45,427 nt of DNA from an uncultured Lachnospiraceae bacterium (GTDB taxonomy: Bacteria; Bacillota; Clostridia; Lachnospirales; Lachnospiraceae): assembly GCA_947385425.1 (NCBI GenBank), contig CANDKY010000016.1, positions 1 to 45,427 of the forward strand. The letters run 5' to 3'. Each line of letters begins with the position of its first letter. The first letter of the stretch is position 1. The position numbers and the translations under genes were made by a program. This document shows positions 1 through 8,798 of the stretch, one piece after another. Below the pieces are notes generated by a model. It saw only the letters and a program-made list of their open reading frames with translations, had not been told where the DNA came from and ran no database searches.

Positions 1-153
1 CGTGCCGGGGAGCGGAGCTGCGTCGGGGAACATAAATTCCGGATTGGAAGGCGTGCCGGGGAGCGGAGCTGCGTCGGGGAACATAAATTCCGGATTGGAA
101 GGCGTGTCGGGGAGCGGAGCTGCGTCGGGGAACGTAAATTCCGGATTGGAAGA
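1..153 (+). repeat. Three tandem 51-bp coding repeats
   Basis: The unit beginning CGTGCCGGGGAGCGGAGC recurs at 1, 52 and 103 with period 51. Units 1 and 2 are identical apart from the edge; unit 3 has a few substitutions. Being a multiple of three, it keeps frame and encodes a 17-residue linker. The array probably extends left of the window. Confidence 0.9.
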
Positions 154-718
154 ATCGTCAGGAACCGGATTTGCGGCAGAGGGAAAAGCAGATCTGGCCG
201 AGTTAAGCCTGGCCCAGAGATGGCTGAACATGGTTTATCCGGAATGGGATCTGGAAGCAAGGGATATCGTAAAAGGGGATATGAACGGGGACGGCATTAA
301 TGATATGGCGATTATCGGGATTTTCCCGGAAGAAAAATGGGAAGACGGGTCTATTGCCAGCGGGACCTGGTATATATATACGATTATGAGCAGCGGAGGC
401 ATCAATAGCGGACTGACATTGGTTGAACCCGTCCCGTTGGGAGGTTCCGCGGAGAGGGGAGGGGAACTGGGTTATCTTGGCGCGGCCCTTTCCAATGGGC
501 GGCTTATGGTGCAGTATGGGGAATACGGCGGGGGCAATCCGGTACGGAAGACAGACATTTATGAATATGACGGCAGGCGGATGGTGGAGAAACAGCGGCA
601 GACATTGCAGTTTGGCTGTTTTTTGGAGGATGCTGTATGGCGGGTGGAAGACCTGGAAAGCGGTGAAATACAGTTGTATTCCATTTCAGATGGAGAAAGG
701 GGGGAGAGGGATTCGTGA
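2..718 (+). CDS. Repeat-bearing protein with DxNxDG calcium-type loop, 5' partial
   Basis: The reading frame is open at the left edge, so this is the C-terminal 238 residues of a longer protein. It begins with three near-identical 17-residue units rich in Gly, Ser, Ala and Asn (a flexible linker), followed by a globular part. At about residues 93-101 there is an Asp-Met-Asn-Gly-Asp-Gly pattern ending in Asn-Asp, like the calcium-binding loops of FG-GAP/VCBS or dockerin-type proteins. The rest, with many Tyr, Gly and Trp residues, I do not recognise. A secreted or lipid-anchored protein with a linker between signal and domain is a reasonable inference, but the signal region lies outside the window. 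It converges on the ABC exporter. Confidence 0.6.
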   Translation: MPGSGAASGNINSGLEGVPGSGAASGNINSGLEGVSGSGAASGNVNSGLEESSGTGFAAEGKADLAELSLAQRWLNMVYPEWDLEARDIVKGDMNGDGINDMAIIGIFPEEKWEDGSIASGTWYIYTIMSSGGINSGLTLVEPVPLGGSAERGGELGYLGAALSNGRLMVQYGEYGGGNPVRKTDIYEYDGRRMVEKQRQTLQFGCFLEDAVWRVEDLESGEIQLYSISDGERGERDS

Positions 719-760
719 AGCACAGGGATTGAGATATATGGTCTGTAGCACCCCGAAAAG

Positions 761-777
761 CTTAAGTTAATGACATT
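761..777 (+). repeat. Short dispersed repeat, copy 1
   Basis: CTTAAGTTAATGACATT. The same 16-17 bases occur at 6783-6798 and, inverted, at 45375-45391. This copy lies in the 62-bp gap between two convergent genes. Confidence 0.7.
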
Positions 778-780
778 GCT

Positions 781-1554
781 TCACGAACCGCAGGAGGTAT
801 AGTGCCTCACGCCGCACTTCCATAAAGCGAAACAGGGCAGCAGGAACAGGCAGGCCGCCAAAGGCAGCAGGCTGTACCAGTATTTCCCCCTGTCCAGCAG
901 GAAGGTGAGCGGATAATACTGGATCAGAGCATAAGGAATCACAAAAGTGCATAACTGCAGGACTCTTTTGCCGTAAATGCTGACCGGATACTTTCCAAAT
1001 TCCTTAGCGCCGTCCGTAAAAATATTAAAGATTTCCAATCCGTCCAACGTAAAGAAACAGAGGGCGGCATAGAGCAGGAAAAGGCCGCTGAATACTGCCA
1101 TACCGCCGGCCAGCATAAAGATAACCGTCAGGATTTTTGGGAAAGTCCAGGATATATCACTGACATAGACTCCATAGGCAAACATAAAAACGGCCTGCAG
1201 GATCCTTCCGGCACGCGTAAATTCCATACGGCTTCCCAATACCTGAAGGATTTCGTTGCGCGGCCGTACCATAATACGGTCAAACTCCCCCTTACGGATT
1301 AGGACAGGGAAGAGATCAAATCCCCGTGCAAAAATTTCCGCAAGAGAAAACTCCATCAAAGTGATACCGAAACAGAGCAATACCTCCTGATAAGTAAACC
1401 CCTCAATGGCATAAAACCGCCGGAACATGAAATACACGCCAAGAAAAACCTGGAAAGAAACAAAAAACTGCCCGATACAGGTCAGGACAAAAGAAGCCTT
1501 ATACTCCATCTTACTTTTCAACTGAATTAAAAAATACTTCCAATATAATTTCAT
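781..1554 (-). CDS. ABC-2 type exporter permease (second permease)
   Basis: A 257-residue integral membrane protein with about six hydrophobic segments and a short cytoplasmic N-terminus. It resembles the DUF990/COG3694 family of ABC-2 permeases, which pair with a second permease (COG4587) and an ATPase (COG4586). GGAGGT sits six bases before the ATG. It is the last gene of a minus-strand set: ATPase, permease 1, then this gene after a 95-bp gap. Such systems are usually exporters of uncharacterised substrates. The family call is by overall pattern; the substrate is unknown. Confidence 0.8.
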   Translation of the reverse strand: MKLYWKYFLIQLKSKMEYKASFVLTCIGQFFVSFQVFLGVYFMFRRFYAIEGFTYQEVLLCFGITLMEFSLAEIFARGFDLFPVLIRKGEFDRIMVRPRNEILQVLGSRMEFTRAGRILQAVFMFAYGVYVSDISWTFPKILTVIFMLAGGMAVFSGLFLLYAALCFFTLDGLEIFNIFTDGAKEFGKYPVSIYGKRVLQLCTFVIPYALIQYYPLTFLLDRGKYWYSLLPLAACLFLLPCFALWKCGVRHYTSCGS

Positions 1555-1649
1555 AAAAATACCTCCGGACAGCCTGTTTTGTTGTTAATTATGGCGAATT
1601 CGGCCTGCACTCTGTTTCGAGGCGTGCAGAACAGGCTCTAAGGCACGCT

Positions 1650-2525
1650 CTAATTGCCATGGAACGTAATCTTTTGCACGGCCGCCCTGTTCAGCAGTTT
1701 TCCAATGCCCACCAGAAGGACAAGCCACACAGCCTGGATCCCTATAGCCCGCAGCATAGCATAACCGGAAAGGTCGCCGCTGTAAATCCGCAGGGGGACG
1801 TTCTGCATGGAAGCGAAGGGCAGCAGTTCCAGGATTTCCTTTACCCGGTCGGGAAAAAAGGGCAGTGGGATAACAGCACCGGATAAAAATTCCACCATGG
1901 ACATGGCGATGGTGCGTATCCCGTCCGGGGATAAAGTAAAAAATGTACTGATATAAATCAGCATGCAGAAAGCCACAGTAACGGCAAGCCCAAGGGCAAG
2001 CGTCAGCAAAAACAGCAGGAATGCCTGCAGGCTTGCCGGGGCCGTCAGGCCGTAAGGGGCCGGCAGGAGCACCGCAACCAGCAGGATGGGCATACAGCGC
2101 AGTACCGCCCTGGAACACCGGCTGGCAAGGCTTCTGGAGAACCACATATTATAGATATCAATGGGACGGCACAATTCATAGGCTACGTTTCCGTCCATGA
2201 TGCTGGTAAAGATGTCGTTATCCATCAGCCATGCCATAAACAGCGCAAGGAAAGCCTGCTGCATCCAGATATAGGAAGCGGTTGCGGCAAAGGACATGGG
2301 GAAACGGCTGGCCCCGGCAATGCCGTCCGGGGCAGTTGACTGATAAAAGGCGCGGAACATGAGGATTTCCATGGCGCCCCATGTAAACTGGGTGGCTATG
2401 CCTGCAAAAGCGGCAGTGCGGTACTGCAGCCCCATAGTGAAATACAGCCGGAAAAAGGCAATGTATTTGCGCAGGCGGGAGAGCCGCAGGAGCCGGGATA
2501 CTTTAAAAAAAGGATACTGTTTCAT
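1650..2525 (-). CDS. ABC-2 type exporter permease (first permease)
   Basis: A 291-residue membrane protein with six predicted spans, of the COG4587-like ABC-2 permease group. The start at 2525 is chosen over an upstream in-frame ATG at 2594 because GGGAGGG lies correctly before it and the longer form would run into the ATPase gene. It begins 13 bases after the ATPase stop, so the two are almost certainly co-translated. It should form a heterodimeric pore with the next permease. Its stop is followed on the minus strand by AGAGCGTG and AGAGCCTGTT motifs that recur at other gene ends in the window. Confidence 0.82.
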   Translation of the reverse strand: MKQYPFFKVSRLLRLSRLRKYIAFFRLYFTMGLQYRTAAFAGIATQFTWGAMEILMFRAFYQSTAPDGIAGASRFPMSFAATASYIWMQQAFLALFMAWLMDNDIFTSIMDGNVAYELCRPIDIYNMWFSRSLASRCSRAVLRCMPILLVAVLLPAPYGLTAPASLQAFLLFLLTLALGLAVTVAFCMLIYISTFFTLSPDGIRTIAMSMVEFLSGAVIPLPFFPDRVKEILELLPFASMQNVPLRIYSGDLSGYAMLRAIGIQAVWLVLLVGIGKLLNRAAVQKITFHGN

Positions 2526-2538
2526 AGGCTGCCCTCCC

Positions 2539-3327
2539 TTAAATGCCATGGCTGCGGTAAAATTCCGCCAGGGATTCTTCCGCACTGCTGCCATGTAACA
2601 GGATATCTTCCAGCCTGCCGTCCAAAAGGATCTGCCCTTTCCCGATCAGGATGACCCGGTTGGTCAGCGCTTCAATGTCCTGCATATCATGGGTGGTAAG
2701 GATGACAGTAGTATTCTGTTCCTTATTCAACTGCAGGATAAATTCGCGGACAGCCAGTTTGGAGACGGCATCCAGGCCGATGGTTGGCTCGTCCAGAAAC
2801 AGGATGCGGGGATTATGTAAGAGGGAAGCGGCTATCTCGCACCGCATCCGCTGCCCCAGCGAAAGCTGTCTGGCAGGGGTTTTCAACAGCCCGGACAGAT
2901 CCAGCATATCCGTGAGACGTTCTAAATTCCTGCGGTAAGTATGCGTATTGATTTGATAGATCTCCTTTAATAATTCGTAGGAATCTATCACGGGGACATC
3001 CCACCATAACTGTGTGCGCTGGCCGAAGACTACGCCTATGCCGCGGGTGTGGCTGATGCGGTTTTTCCACGGGACAATCCCGTTGATAAGGCAGGTGCCG
3101 CTGTCCGGGATGAGAATCCCGCTCAGTATTTTTATGGTGGAGCTTTTCCCGGCTCCGTTAGGCCCGATATAGCCTACCATTTCCCCGTCCTGTATGGTGA
3201 AAGATACATCGCTGAGGGCATGGATGTACTCGTATTCACGGCGGAACAGGGCTTTGCATGCCGAGGAAAACCCGGCATTCCGCTTAGAAACCTTATAGGT
3301 CTTGCTTACATGCTCTAATGTAATCAT
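2539..3327 (-). CDS. ABC exporter ATP-binding protein (COG4586-like)
   Basis: A 262-residue nucleotide-binding protein that powers the two permeases downstream. Visible motifs are Walker A (GPNGAGKS), the signature (LSLGQ), Walker B (ILFLDEPT) followed by the D-loop (GLD), and the switch His (LTTHDM). The COG4586 subgroup typically recognises a longer N-terminal half with an FGQRTQLWWD stretch, which is present here. The start at 3327 is preferred over 3393 because AGGAGG lies eight bases before it and homology begins at once (MITLEHVSKTY). First gene of the minus-strand operon, with a promoter at 3488-3516. Confidence 0.9.
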   Translation of the reverse strand: MITLEHVSKTYKVSKRNAGFSSACKALFRREYEYIHALSDVSFTIQDGEMVGYIGPNGAGKSSTIKILSGILIPDSGTCLINGIVPWKNRISHTRGIGVVFGQRTQLWWDVPVIDSYELLKEIYQINTHTYRRNLERLTDMLDLSGLLKTPARQLSLGQRMRCEIAASLLHNPRILFLDEPTIGLDAVSKLAVREFILQLNKEQNTTVILTTHDMQDIEALTNRVILIGKGQILLDGRLEDILLHGSSAEESLAEFYRSHGI

Positions 3328-3487
3328 GTCTGCTTCCTCCTGGTAGTTTGGAACTGTTTGCCAAGCCGGTCTGTTATCGTTGGATTTTGCCAAAGGATTA
3401 CCGTAGGTAAAGATTGTGATGTTTTAGGCGGCGGGTTAAGAAAGTTTTCCTGTTTTTATGATTGCCATAAAAATGGAAAGAGATTTC

Positions 3488-3516
3488 AAAATAACATATC
3501 AGGAAGGGAATGTCAA
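3488..3516 (-). promoter_or_regulatory. Promoter of the ABC exporter operon
   Basis: On the minus strand TTGACA (3511-3516) is followed after 17 bases by TATTTT (3488-3493), about 155 bases upstream of the ATPase start. The -35 is perfect, the -10 moderate. Confidence 0.55.
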
Positions 3517-3580
3517 GGGAAAAATTATATTTTCAGAGGCAGATTACGGCAATTTATATCTATTTAAGTATTGGGAAAAA

Positions 3581-3589
3581 TGGTATAAT
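3581..3589 (+). promoter_or_regulatory. Extended -10 promoter of the beta-glucuronidase gene
   Basis: TGGTATAAT gives a perfect -10 with the TGn extension. No good -35 is present at 16-18 bases. It lies 77 bases before the uidA start. The 3328-3666 gap otherwise holds the divergent exporter promoter; no clear operator was identified. Confidence 0.6.
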
Positions 3590-3666
3590 TGAGAAAAAAT
3601 ATGTAAGGGAAGCTCTGTGCAGGCCGTGCGGCGGCTGTAACAGGGGATTGGAAAGGAGTTGGCGTT

Positions 3667-5478
3667 ATGCTTAAGTATTCTGAATTGTATCCATGCAGTA
3701 ATGCATACAGGAGCAAAGTATCATTGGACGGATTATGGAAATTTTCTTTTGATCCGGATTCTGCCGGAAAGGAAGAAGAGTGGTTTAAAAAAGGGATTCC
3801 AAATGCCTGCCCGATGCCGGTGCCGTCGGCCTTTGCGGATTTGTTCACAAAGGAAGAGGAACGGGATTACGGTGGGGATTTCTGGTATGCGACAGAATTT
3901 TACTGTCCGGATGATATGCAGGACAGGAACTGCTTCCTGCGTTTCGGGAGTATTACGCACCGGGCGGCGGTTTACTGTAACGGGCAGTTGGTTGCGGAGC
4001 ATGAGGGCGGGTTTTTGCCGGTCGTATGCGATATTACAGATGCCGTACGCAGGGGCGAAGCGAATCAATTGGCAGTGTGGGTGAATAATGAACTGAATGA
4101 ATCCTCCCTCCCGTGCGGCAGTGTGAAGGTTCTGGCTTCGGGACGGAAGCTTGTAAAACCGTATTTTGATTTTTTTAATTATGCCGGTATCCAGAGGAGT
4201 GTATATTTGCTCCAGATTCCGAAACATGCAATTACGGATTACAGCGTGACGTATGAGCTTAAGGGGGAAAACGCGAACATAAACTATCAGGCTGTGCATT
4301 CGGGGGAGGGGAGCATTAGAGTCAGCCTGTATGACAGGGAAGGCAGTTTAGTTGTATCCGGCGAAGGCAGCCAGGGCAGTTTGTTTGTGGAAAAAGCTCA
4401 TTTGTGGAAAGTGCGGAATGCATACCTGTATACGATAAAGTTGGAACTGGTACAGGACGGCAGGGTAATGGATGAGTACACCGATCGGATTGGGATCCGG
4501 ACCGTGGAGATCAAAGATGGGAAAATATGGATCAACGGGGAGGCTGTTTATCTGAAAGGGTATGGCAAACACGAAGACTTTGATGTACTGGGAAGGACTT
4601 TTAACTGGTCTGTAGCTAAGCGCGATTTTGAGTGCATGAAATGGAATGGGGCAAACTGTTTCAGGACGAGCCATTATCCCTATGCGGAGGAATGGTATCA
4701 GATGGCGGATGAGGAAGGTTTTCTTGTTATTGACGAGGTGGCGGCTGTAGGGATGATGCGCTCTTTTGCGAATTTTGCGGCGGCAGGGACAGGCAAATAT
4801 ACTTATTTTTTTGAGGCGCCTACCGTACCCGAACTGAAAAAGAACCATATGCTTCAGGTGGAAGAGATGATTATGCGCGATAAGAACCATCCCAGTGTCA
4901 TTGCGTTCAGCCTTTTTAATGAGCCGGAGACAACCAGTGACGGGGCGGCGGAATATTTCAGGGATATTTTTGAAACGGCGAGGAAGCTGGATCCGCAGCA
5001 CAGGCCATTGACTGGGGCGATGGAGAAGAACAGTGCGCCGGATAAATGTAAATGCTACCATCTGCTGGACTTTATCTGCCTGAACCGTTATTACGGATGG
5101 TATATCTCAGGCGGGCCGGAAATAGAGGAAGCAATGGAACTGTTTGCGGAAGAGATGAAAGCCTGGGAGGAAAAGAAACTGAATGTCCCGTTTGTCTTTA
5201 CGGAATTCGGGGCGGATACGCTTGGTTCCGAGCATAAGCTGCCGGGGGTTATGTGGACGCAGGAATATCAGGAAAAATATATGGAAAAGAATTTTGAGAT
5301 TATGGATCAATTTCCTTTTGTACAGGGGGAACTGGCCTGGAATTTTGCTGATTTCCAGGCGCAGGAGGGTATTATGCGCGTGAACGGGAATAAAAAAGGT
5401 ATTTTTACAAGGAACAGACAGCCGAAAAACGCGGCATATGTCCTGAAAAGAAGATGGGAGAGCAGCCATCTGTGTTAA
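3667..5478 (+). CDS. uidA: Beta-glucuronidase (GH2)
   Basis: A 603-residue glycoside hydrolase family 2 enzyme, close in length and layout to E. coli GusA. It releases glucuronic acid from beta-glucuronides. The order is jelly-roll domain (about 1-180), immunoglobulin-like domain (about 180-275) and TIM barrel (about 276-603). The acid/base is E419 in FNEP and the nucleophile E513 in TEFG. The Asn-x-Lys glucuronate-recognition motif is N575/K577 in GNKKG, and NRYYGWY is intact. The segment between AAVG and RDKNHP is the same length as in E. coli, so the active-site Loop 1 appears present. There is no signal peptide, so it is cytoplasmic. AAGGAG precedes the ATG. A GH37 enzyme follows after 84 bases, suggesting one carbohydrate operon, although no transporter is adjacent. 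Confidence 0.95.
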   Translation: MLKYSELYPCSNAYRSKVSLDGLWKFSFDPDSAGKEEEWFKKGIPNACPMPVPSAFADLFTKEEERDYGGDFWYATEFYCPDDMQDRNCFLRFGSITHRAAVYCNGQLVAEHEGGFLPVVCDITDAVRRGEANQLAVWVNNELNESSLPCGSVKVLASGRKLVKPYFDFFNYAGIQRSVYLLQIPKHAITDYSVTYELKGENANINYQAVHSGEGSIRVSLYDREGSLVVSGEGSQGSLFVEKAHLWKVRNAYLYTIKLELVQDGRVMDEYTDRIGIRTVEIKDGKIWINGEAVYLKGYGKHEDFDVLGRTFNWSVAKRDFECMKWNGANCFRTSHYPYAEEWYQMADEEGFLVIDEVAAVGMMRSFANFAAAGTGKYTYFFEAPTVPELKKNHMLQVEEMIMRDKNHPSVIAFSLFNEPETTSDGAAEYFRDIFETARKLDPQHRPLTGAMEKNSAPDKCKCYHLLDFICLNRYYGWYISGGPEIEEAMELFAEEMKAWEEKKLNVPFVFTEFGADTLGSEHKLPGVMWTQEYQEKYMEKNFEIMDQFPFVQGELAWNFADFQAQEGIMRVNGNKKGIFTRNRQPKNAAYVLKRRWESSHLC

Positions 5479-5562
5479 ACCCGGGAGGCGAAAGCGGCCC
5501 GTGCGTCCGGGAAGGCGGACGTGCGGGCAAAAGTTCCGGCGGGAGGAGAAGGGAGAGGGAAA

Positions 5563-6792
5563 ATGGAATACACAAAGGTTCAGGAGTATATAGAAAACCA
5601 CTGGGATGAGACAATCAAAGAGAACCGGCAGGATAAAGGCACGCTGATTGGTATGCCTTATCCTTATTGCGTCCCGGCAGTGGGGTATTTTGATGAAATG
5701 TATTATTGGGATACTTTTTTTACAAATAAAGGGCTGGCTTTGGCCGGCCGTATGGCGCAGGTGAAAAACAATACGGACAATATGCTGTATCTGGTGGATA
5801 AATACGGGTATATGCCAAACGGGAACAGGACTTATTATCTGAAGAACTCGCAGCCCCCGTTCCTGTCTATGATGGTGAGGGATGTTTACGGTTATTATAA
5901 GGACGGCGCATGGCTGCGGGGAGCTTATGATGTGCTTGGCATGGAATATGAGTTCTGGATGGCGAAACGCCGGACGGCCTGCGGGCTGAATGGTTATGGC
6001 GGGGCGCTTACGCCTGATATGTATGAAGAAATGGCAGCGGGGTACAGCGAACGCTTTGGCGGCATGCCGGAAGGAAGCCTCAGGGATATTGCCATGCATT
6101 ATGTTATTTGCTGTGAAAGTGGCTGGGATATCAACCCGAGATGGCAGACGGAAGGTTACCATTATGCACCGGTGGATTTGAATTCGCTGCTTTATGGGTT
6201 TGAAAAAAATATGGAGTATTTTGCACAGAAGCTTCAAAACGGGCAGGAAGGCCTGTGGAGCAGGCGGGCAGGGAACAGGAAATCACGGATGTTTGAGTTG
6301 ATGGATGATGGCAGCGGCATCCTTTTGGATTATAATTTTGACAAGGGGCAGTTAAGCCCTGTCCTGTCGGCAGCGTCTTTTTATCCGCTGTTTGTGAAAT
6401 TGGCGGATCAGAAGCAGGCGGAGGCGCTTGTGCGGCAGCTTCCCCGTCTGGAGGCGGAATATGGACTTCTTACCTGCGAGAAGGGCAGCGCAGCGGGAAA
6501 TTATCAGTGGGATTATCCCAATGGGTGGTCATGTATCCAGTATATTGCCGTTATCGGGCTTGACAATTATGGGTACAGGGAAGAGGCGCGGCGGCTCGCG
6601 TTAAAGCATACATTGCTTGTGGAAAAGGTTTTTGAAGAGACAGGAAACTTGTGGGAAAAATATAATGTCGTTGAGGGCAATATCAATGTCAGCAATGAAT
6701 ATGAAATGCCGGCGATGATGGGATGGACGGCGGGCGTGTATCTGGAACTGAAGGAATATGGTAAGTTATTTTGGGACGGTTCCTTAAGTTAA
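5563..6792 (+). CDS. GH37 trehalase-family glycosidase
   Basis: A 409-residue (alpha/alpha)6-barrel hydrolase related to trehalase (GH37; E. coli TreA is about 565 residues). Family signatures are YYWDTFF (about 47-53), QPPFL (97-101), ESGWD (185-189), QWDYPNGW (315-322) and WEKYNV (364-369). By comparison with TreA, D189 would be the acid and E365 the base. There is no signal peptide. The start at 5563 is taken because a GGAG-rich site precedes it; the upstream GTG at 5521 has none. Trehalose is the family substrate, but the short length and company of beta-glucuronidase leave other alpha-glucosides open. The stop codon lies inside a dispersed repeat (CTTAAGTTAATGACAT), so the last residues come from that element. 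Confidence 0.82.
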   Translation: MEYTKVQEYIENHWDETIKENRQDKGTLIGMPYPYCVPAVGYFDEMYYWDTFFTNKGLALAGRMAQVKNNTDNMLYLVDKYGYMPNGNRTYYLKNSQPPFLSMMVRDVYGYYKDGAWLRGAYDVLGMEYEFWMAKRRTACGLNGYGGALTPDMYEEMAAGYSERFGGMPEGSLRDIAMHYVICCESGWDINPRWQTEGYHYAPVDLNSLLYGFEKNMEYFAQKLQNGQEGLWSRRAGNRKSRMFELMDDGSGILLDYNFDKGQLSPVLSAASFYPLFVKLADQKQAEALVRQLPRLEAEYGLLTCEKGSAAGNYQWDYPNGWSCIQYIAVIGLDNYGYREEARRLALKHTLLVEKVFEETGNLWEKYNVVEGNINVSNEYEMPAMMGWTAGVYLELKEYGKLFWDGSLS

Positions 6793-6798
6793 TGACAT
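6783..6798 (+). repeat. Short dispersed repeat, copy 2 (spans a stop codon)
   Basis: CTTAAGTTAATGACAT, identical to bases 761-776 and inverted at 45376-45391. The TAA within it is the stop codon of the GH37 gene. Confidence 0.7.
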
Positions 6799-6820
6799 CG
6801 TGAAATGCGGAGGCGGTGAA

Positions 6821-8041
6821 ATGGTTGAAAAAATATATTTCGGCGAGGGCAAAAACATTGAATTTAAAAGGGAAATTCCTAAAAAACATGAGAAGTTTTT
6901 AAAGGATATCGTTGCGTTCTCCAACTGCACCGGTGGAAAGGTGATTCTTGGTATTGAAGATAGTACAAATATTGTTTATGGTATTGGAAAGGCAAATCCG
7001 TTTAAACTGTCCGATGATATATCCAATATGATTTCAGATGCCTGTACACCGCAGATCAATCCTGATATTGCGGCCCAGACTTTGGAAGGCCGTACGGTGC
7101 TTGTGATAGATGTGGCTCCGGGCCGTTTCCGGCCATATTATTTAAAGTCAATGGGAAAGGAAGCGTCCGCCTATATCAGGGTCAACGGTACCAGCCGTCC
7201 GGCGGATTCCAGGATGCTGCAGGAATTGGAACTGGAGGGGCAGAGGATTTATTATGATACCATGCAGGAGACCGGTATGGCGTATGAGGAAGCAAAGGCG
7301 TTGGAACTGTGTGGCATAATGAAGGAGATCGCCCTGAGTTCCTGCAAAACGGAGGATGAAAAAGAGGATATCCAGAATATGACAGTTGCAAAGCTGGAGG
7401 ATATGGGGCTTTTATGTATGGCCGGAAGGGATTATGCGCCAACTCACGCATTTAACCTCATGACGGACAATAATGTGAAATATGCGAAGATACAATGTGC
7501 ATTGTTCAAGGGGACGGAGCGGGATGAGTTTATAGACCGGAAGGAATTTAAAGGGCCGATATATCAGCAGATTGATGATGCATATAAATTTGTCCTCCGG
7601 CATATCAACAAGAGTGCACAGATAAATGGGATTGTCAGGAGGGATGTTTATGAGCTTCCGGTCAGGGCCGTCAGGGAAGCCATTGTCAATGCGGTCACTC
7701 ACCGCAGCTATCTGGATGATTCCTGTATTCAGATTTCTGTTTTTGATGACAGGCTGGAGGTCTTGTCGCCCGGTATGCTGTATGGCGGGCTGGATATCCA
7801 AACTGCCCTGGAGGGGAAATCGAAATGCCGGAACGCCGCTATTTCGGAAGCCTTTTATTATATGGGGATTATAGAAGCCTGGGGAACCGGATTGGGAAGA
7901 ATCCGGAAGAGCTGCCGGGAGTATGGTTTGGAGGAGCCGGGCATTGAGGAATTCGGAGACGGGTTCCGGGTCGTTTTTTACAGGAAGAAAAATTCCCTGG
8001 CCGAAGACGGTACGGGAAGCAAAGGAGAAACGGTCATATGA
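6821..8041 (+). CDS. AlbA_2 (Schlafen-type AAA_4) domain regulator-like protein
   Basis: A 406-residue protein with an N-terminal AlbA_2 domain (about residues 1-130; KNIEFKREIP and GGKVILGIED are typical). The C-terminal ATP-binding-like region (about 255-385) has REAIVNAVTHRSY, FDDRLEVLSPG and EAWGTGLGRI. The family is annotated as putative transcriptional regulator or RecG-like, often with a C-terminal winged helix. That helix is absent here, so the protein may be a short form. The start at 6821 has GGAGG upstream. Its stop overlaps the HAD start as ATGA, so the two are translationally coupled. Function is unknown. Confidence 0.85.
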   Translation: MVEKIYFGEGKNIEFKREIPKKHEKFLKDIVAFSNCTGGKVILGIEDSTNIVYGIGKANPFKLSDDISNMISDACTPQINPDIAAQTLEGRTVLVIDVAPGRFRPYYLKSMGKEASAYIRVNGTSRPADSRMLQELELEGQRIYYDTMQETGMAYEEAKALELCGIMKEIALSSCKTEDEKEDIQNMTVAKLEDMGLLCMAGRDYAPTHAFNLMTDNNVKYAKIQCALFKGTERDEFIDRKEFKGPIYQQIDDAYKFVLRHINKSAQINGIVRRDVYELPVRAVREAIVNAVTHRSYLDDSCIQISVFDDRLEVLSPGMLYGGLDIQTALEGKSKCRNAAISEAFYYMGIIEAWGTGLGRIRKSCREYGLEEPGIEEFGDGFRVVFYRKKNSLAEDGTGSKGETVI

Positions 8042-8772
8042 AATATAAGTATTTGCTGTTTGATTTGGACGGGACACTGACAGACCCGAAGGAGGGTATT
8101 ACCAAATCGGTACAATATGCACTGAGGGCATTTGGGATTGACGAGCCGGATACGGATAAGCTGACGCCTTTTATCGGGCCGCCGTTAAGGGATAGCTTTC
8201 GGGAGCTTTATGGTTTCAGCGAAGGGCAGGCGGAGGAAGCGGTGGCAAAATACAGGGAGTGGTTCGTGCCTAAGGGGATATTCCAGAATGAAATTTATGA
8301 AGGGGTTCCGCAGGCTCTGGCGGAATGGAAGGAAAGCGGGAAAACGCTGGCGGTAGCTTCCAGCAAGCCGCAGGTGTTTGTGGAGAAGATATTGGAGCAT
8401 TTCGGGATCCGCGATTGTTTTACCGTAGTGGTAGGGAGCGAGCTGGATGGCAGGAGGGACAGTAAGGAAGAGGTTGTGGAAGAGGCCCTGCGGCAGTTGG
8501 GGGAAATAGCCGGGGAAAGTATGGCCGGGAAGCAGTATAAGGGCGGGCCGGAAAAGGGAGGGAATCGGCATGCCGGGGACAGTATGGACAAAGCGCATCC
8601 CGGTACGGTGATGGTCGGCGACCGGAAGTTTGATATAGAAGGCGGCAAGCGGCATGGGCTGGTTACGGTAGGCGTTTCCTTCGGATATGCGCAGGAAGGG
8701 GAACTGGAAGCTGCCGGGGCGGATTTTGTGGTGCATACGGTGGAAGAACTGAGGAGGCTTTTGCTGGGATAG
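8038..8772 (+). CDS. HAD-family phosphatase, phosphoglycolate phosphatase-like
   Basis: A 244-residue HAD hydrolase of the Gph/PpaX type. Motif I is DLDGT (D9, D11), motif II the Ser in VASSKPQ (about 108), motif III the Lys following, and motif IV GDRKFD (D195, D199). A helical cap lies at about 18-85. Between about residues 155 and 187 is a Gly/Lys-rich insert that normal family members lack. The substrate is probably a small phosphorylated metabolite but cannot be told from sequence. AAAGGAG lies inside the previous gene, and the start overlaps its stop. Confidence 0.85.
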   Translation: MKYKYLLFDLDGTLTDPKEGITKSVQYALRAFGIDEPDTDKLTPFIGPPLRDSFRELYGFSEGQAEEAVAKYREWFVPKGIFQNEIYEGVPQALAEWKESGKTLAVASSKPQVFVEKILEHFGIRDCFTVVVGSELDGRRDSKEEVVEEALRQLGEIAGESMAGKQYKGGPEKGGNRHAGDSMDKAHPGTVMVGDRKFDIEGGKRHGLVTVGVSFGYAQEGELEAAGADFVVHTVEELRRLLLG

Positions 8773-8798
8773 GGAATGTTTGGGGGGAATTTTGGTTA

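Noticed and set aside
1-153. CRISPR array
   Set aside because: The repeats are contiguous, without spacers, and in frame with a protein.
5107-6237. 376-codon minus-strand frame over the two glycosidase genes
   Set aside because: Antisense shadow of two clear enzymes, with no start signal.
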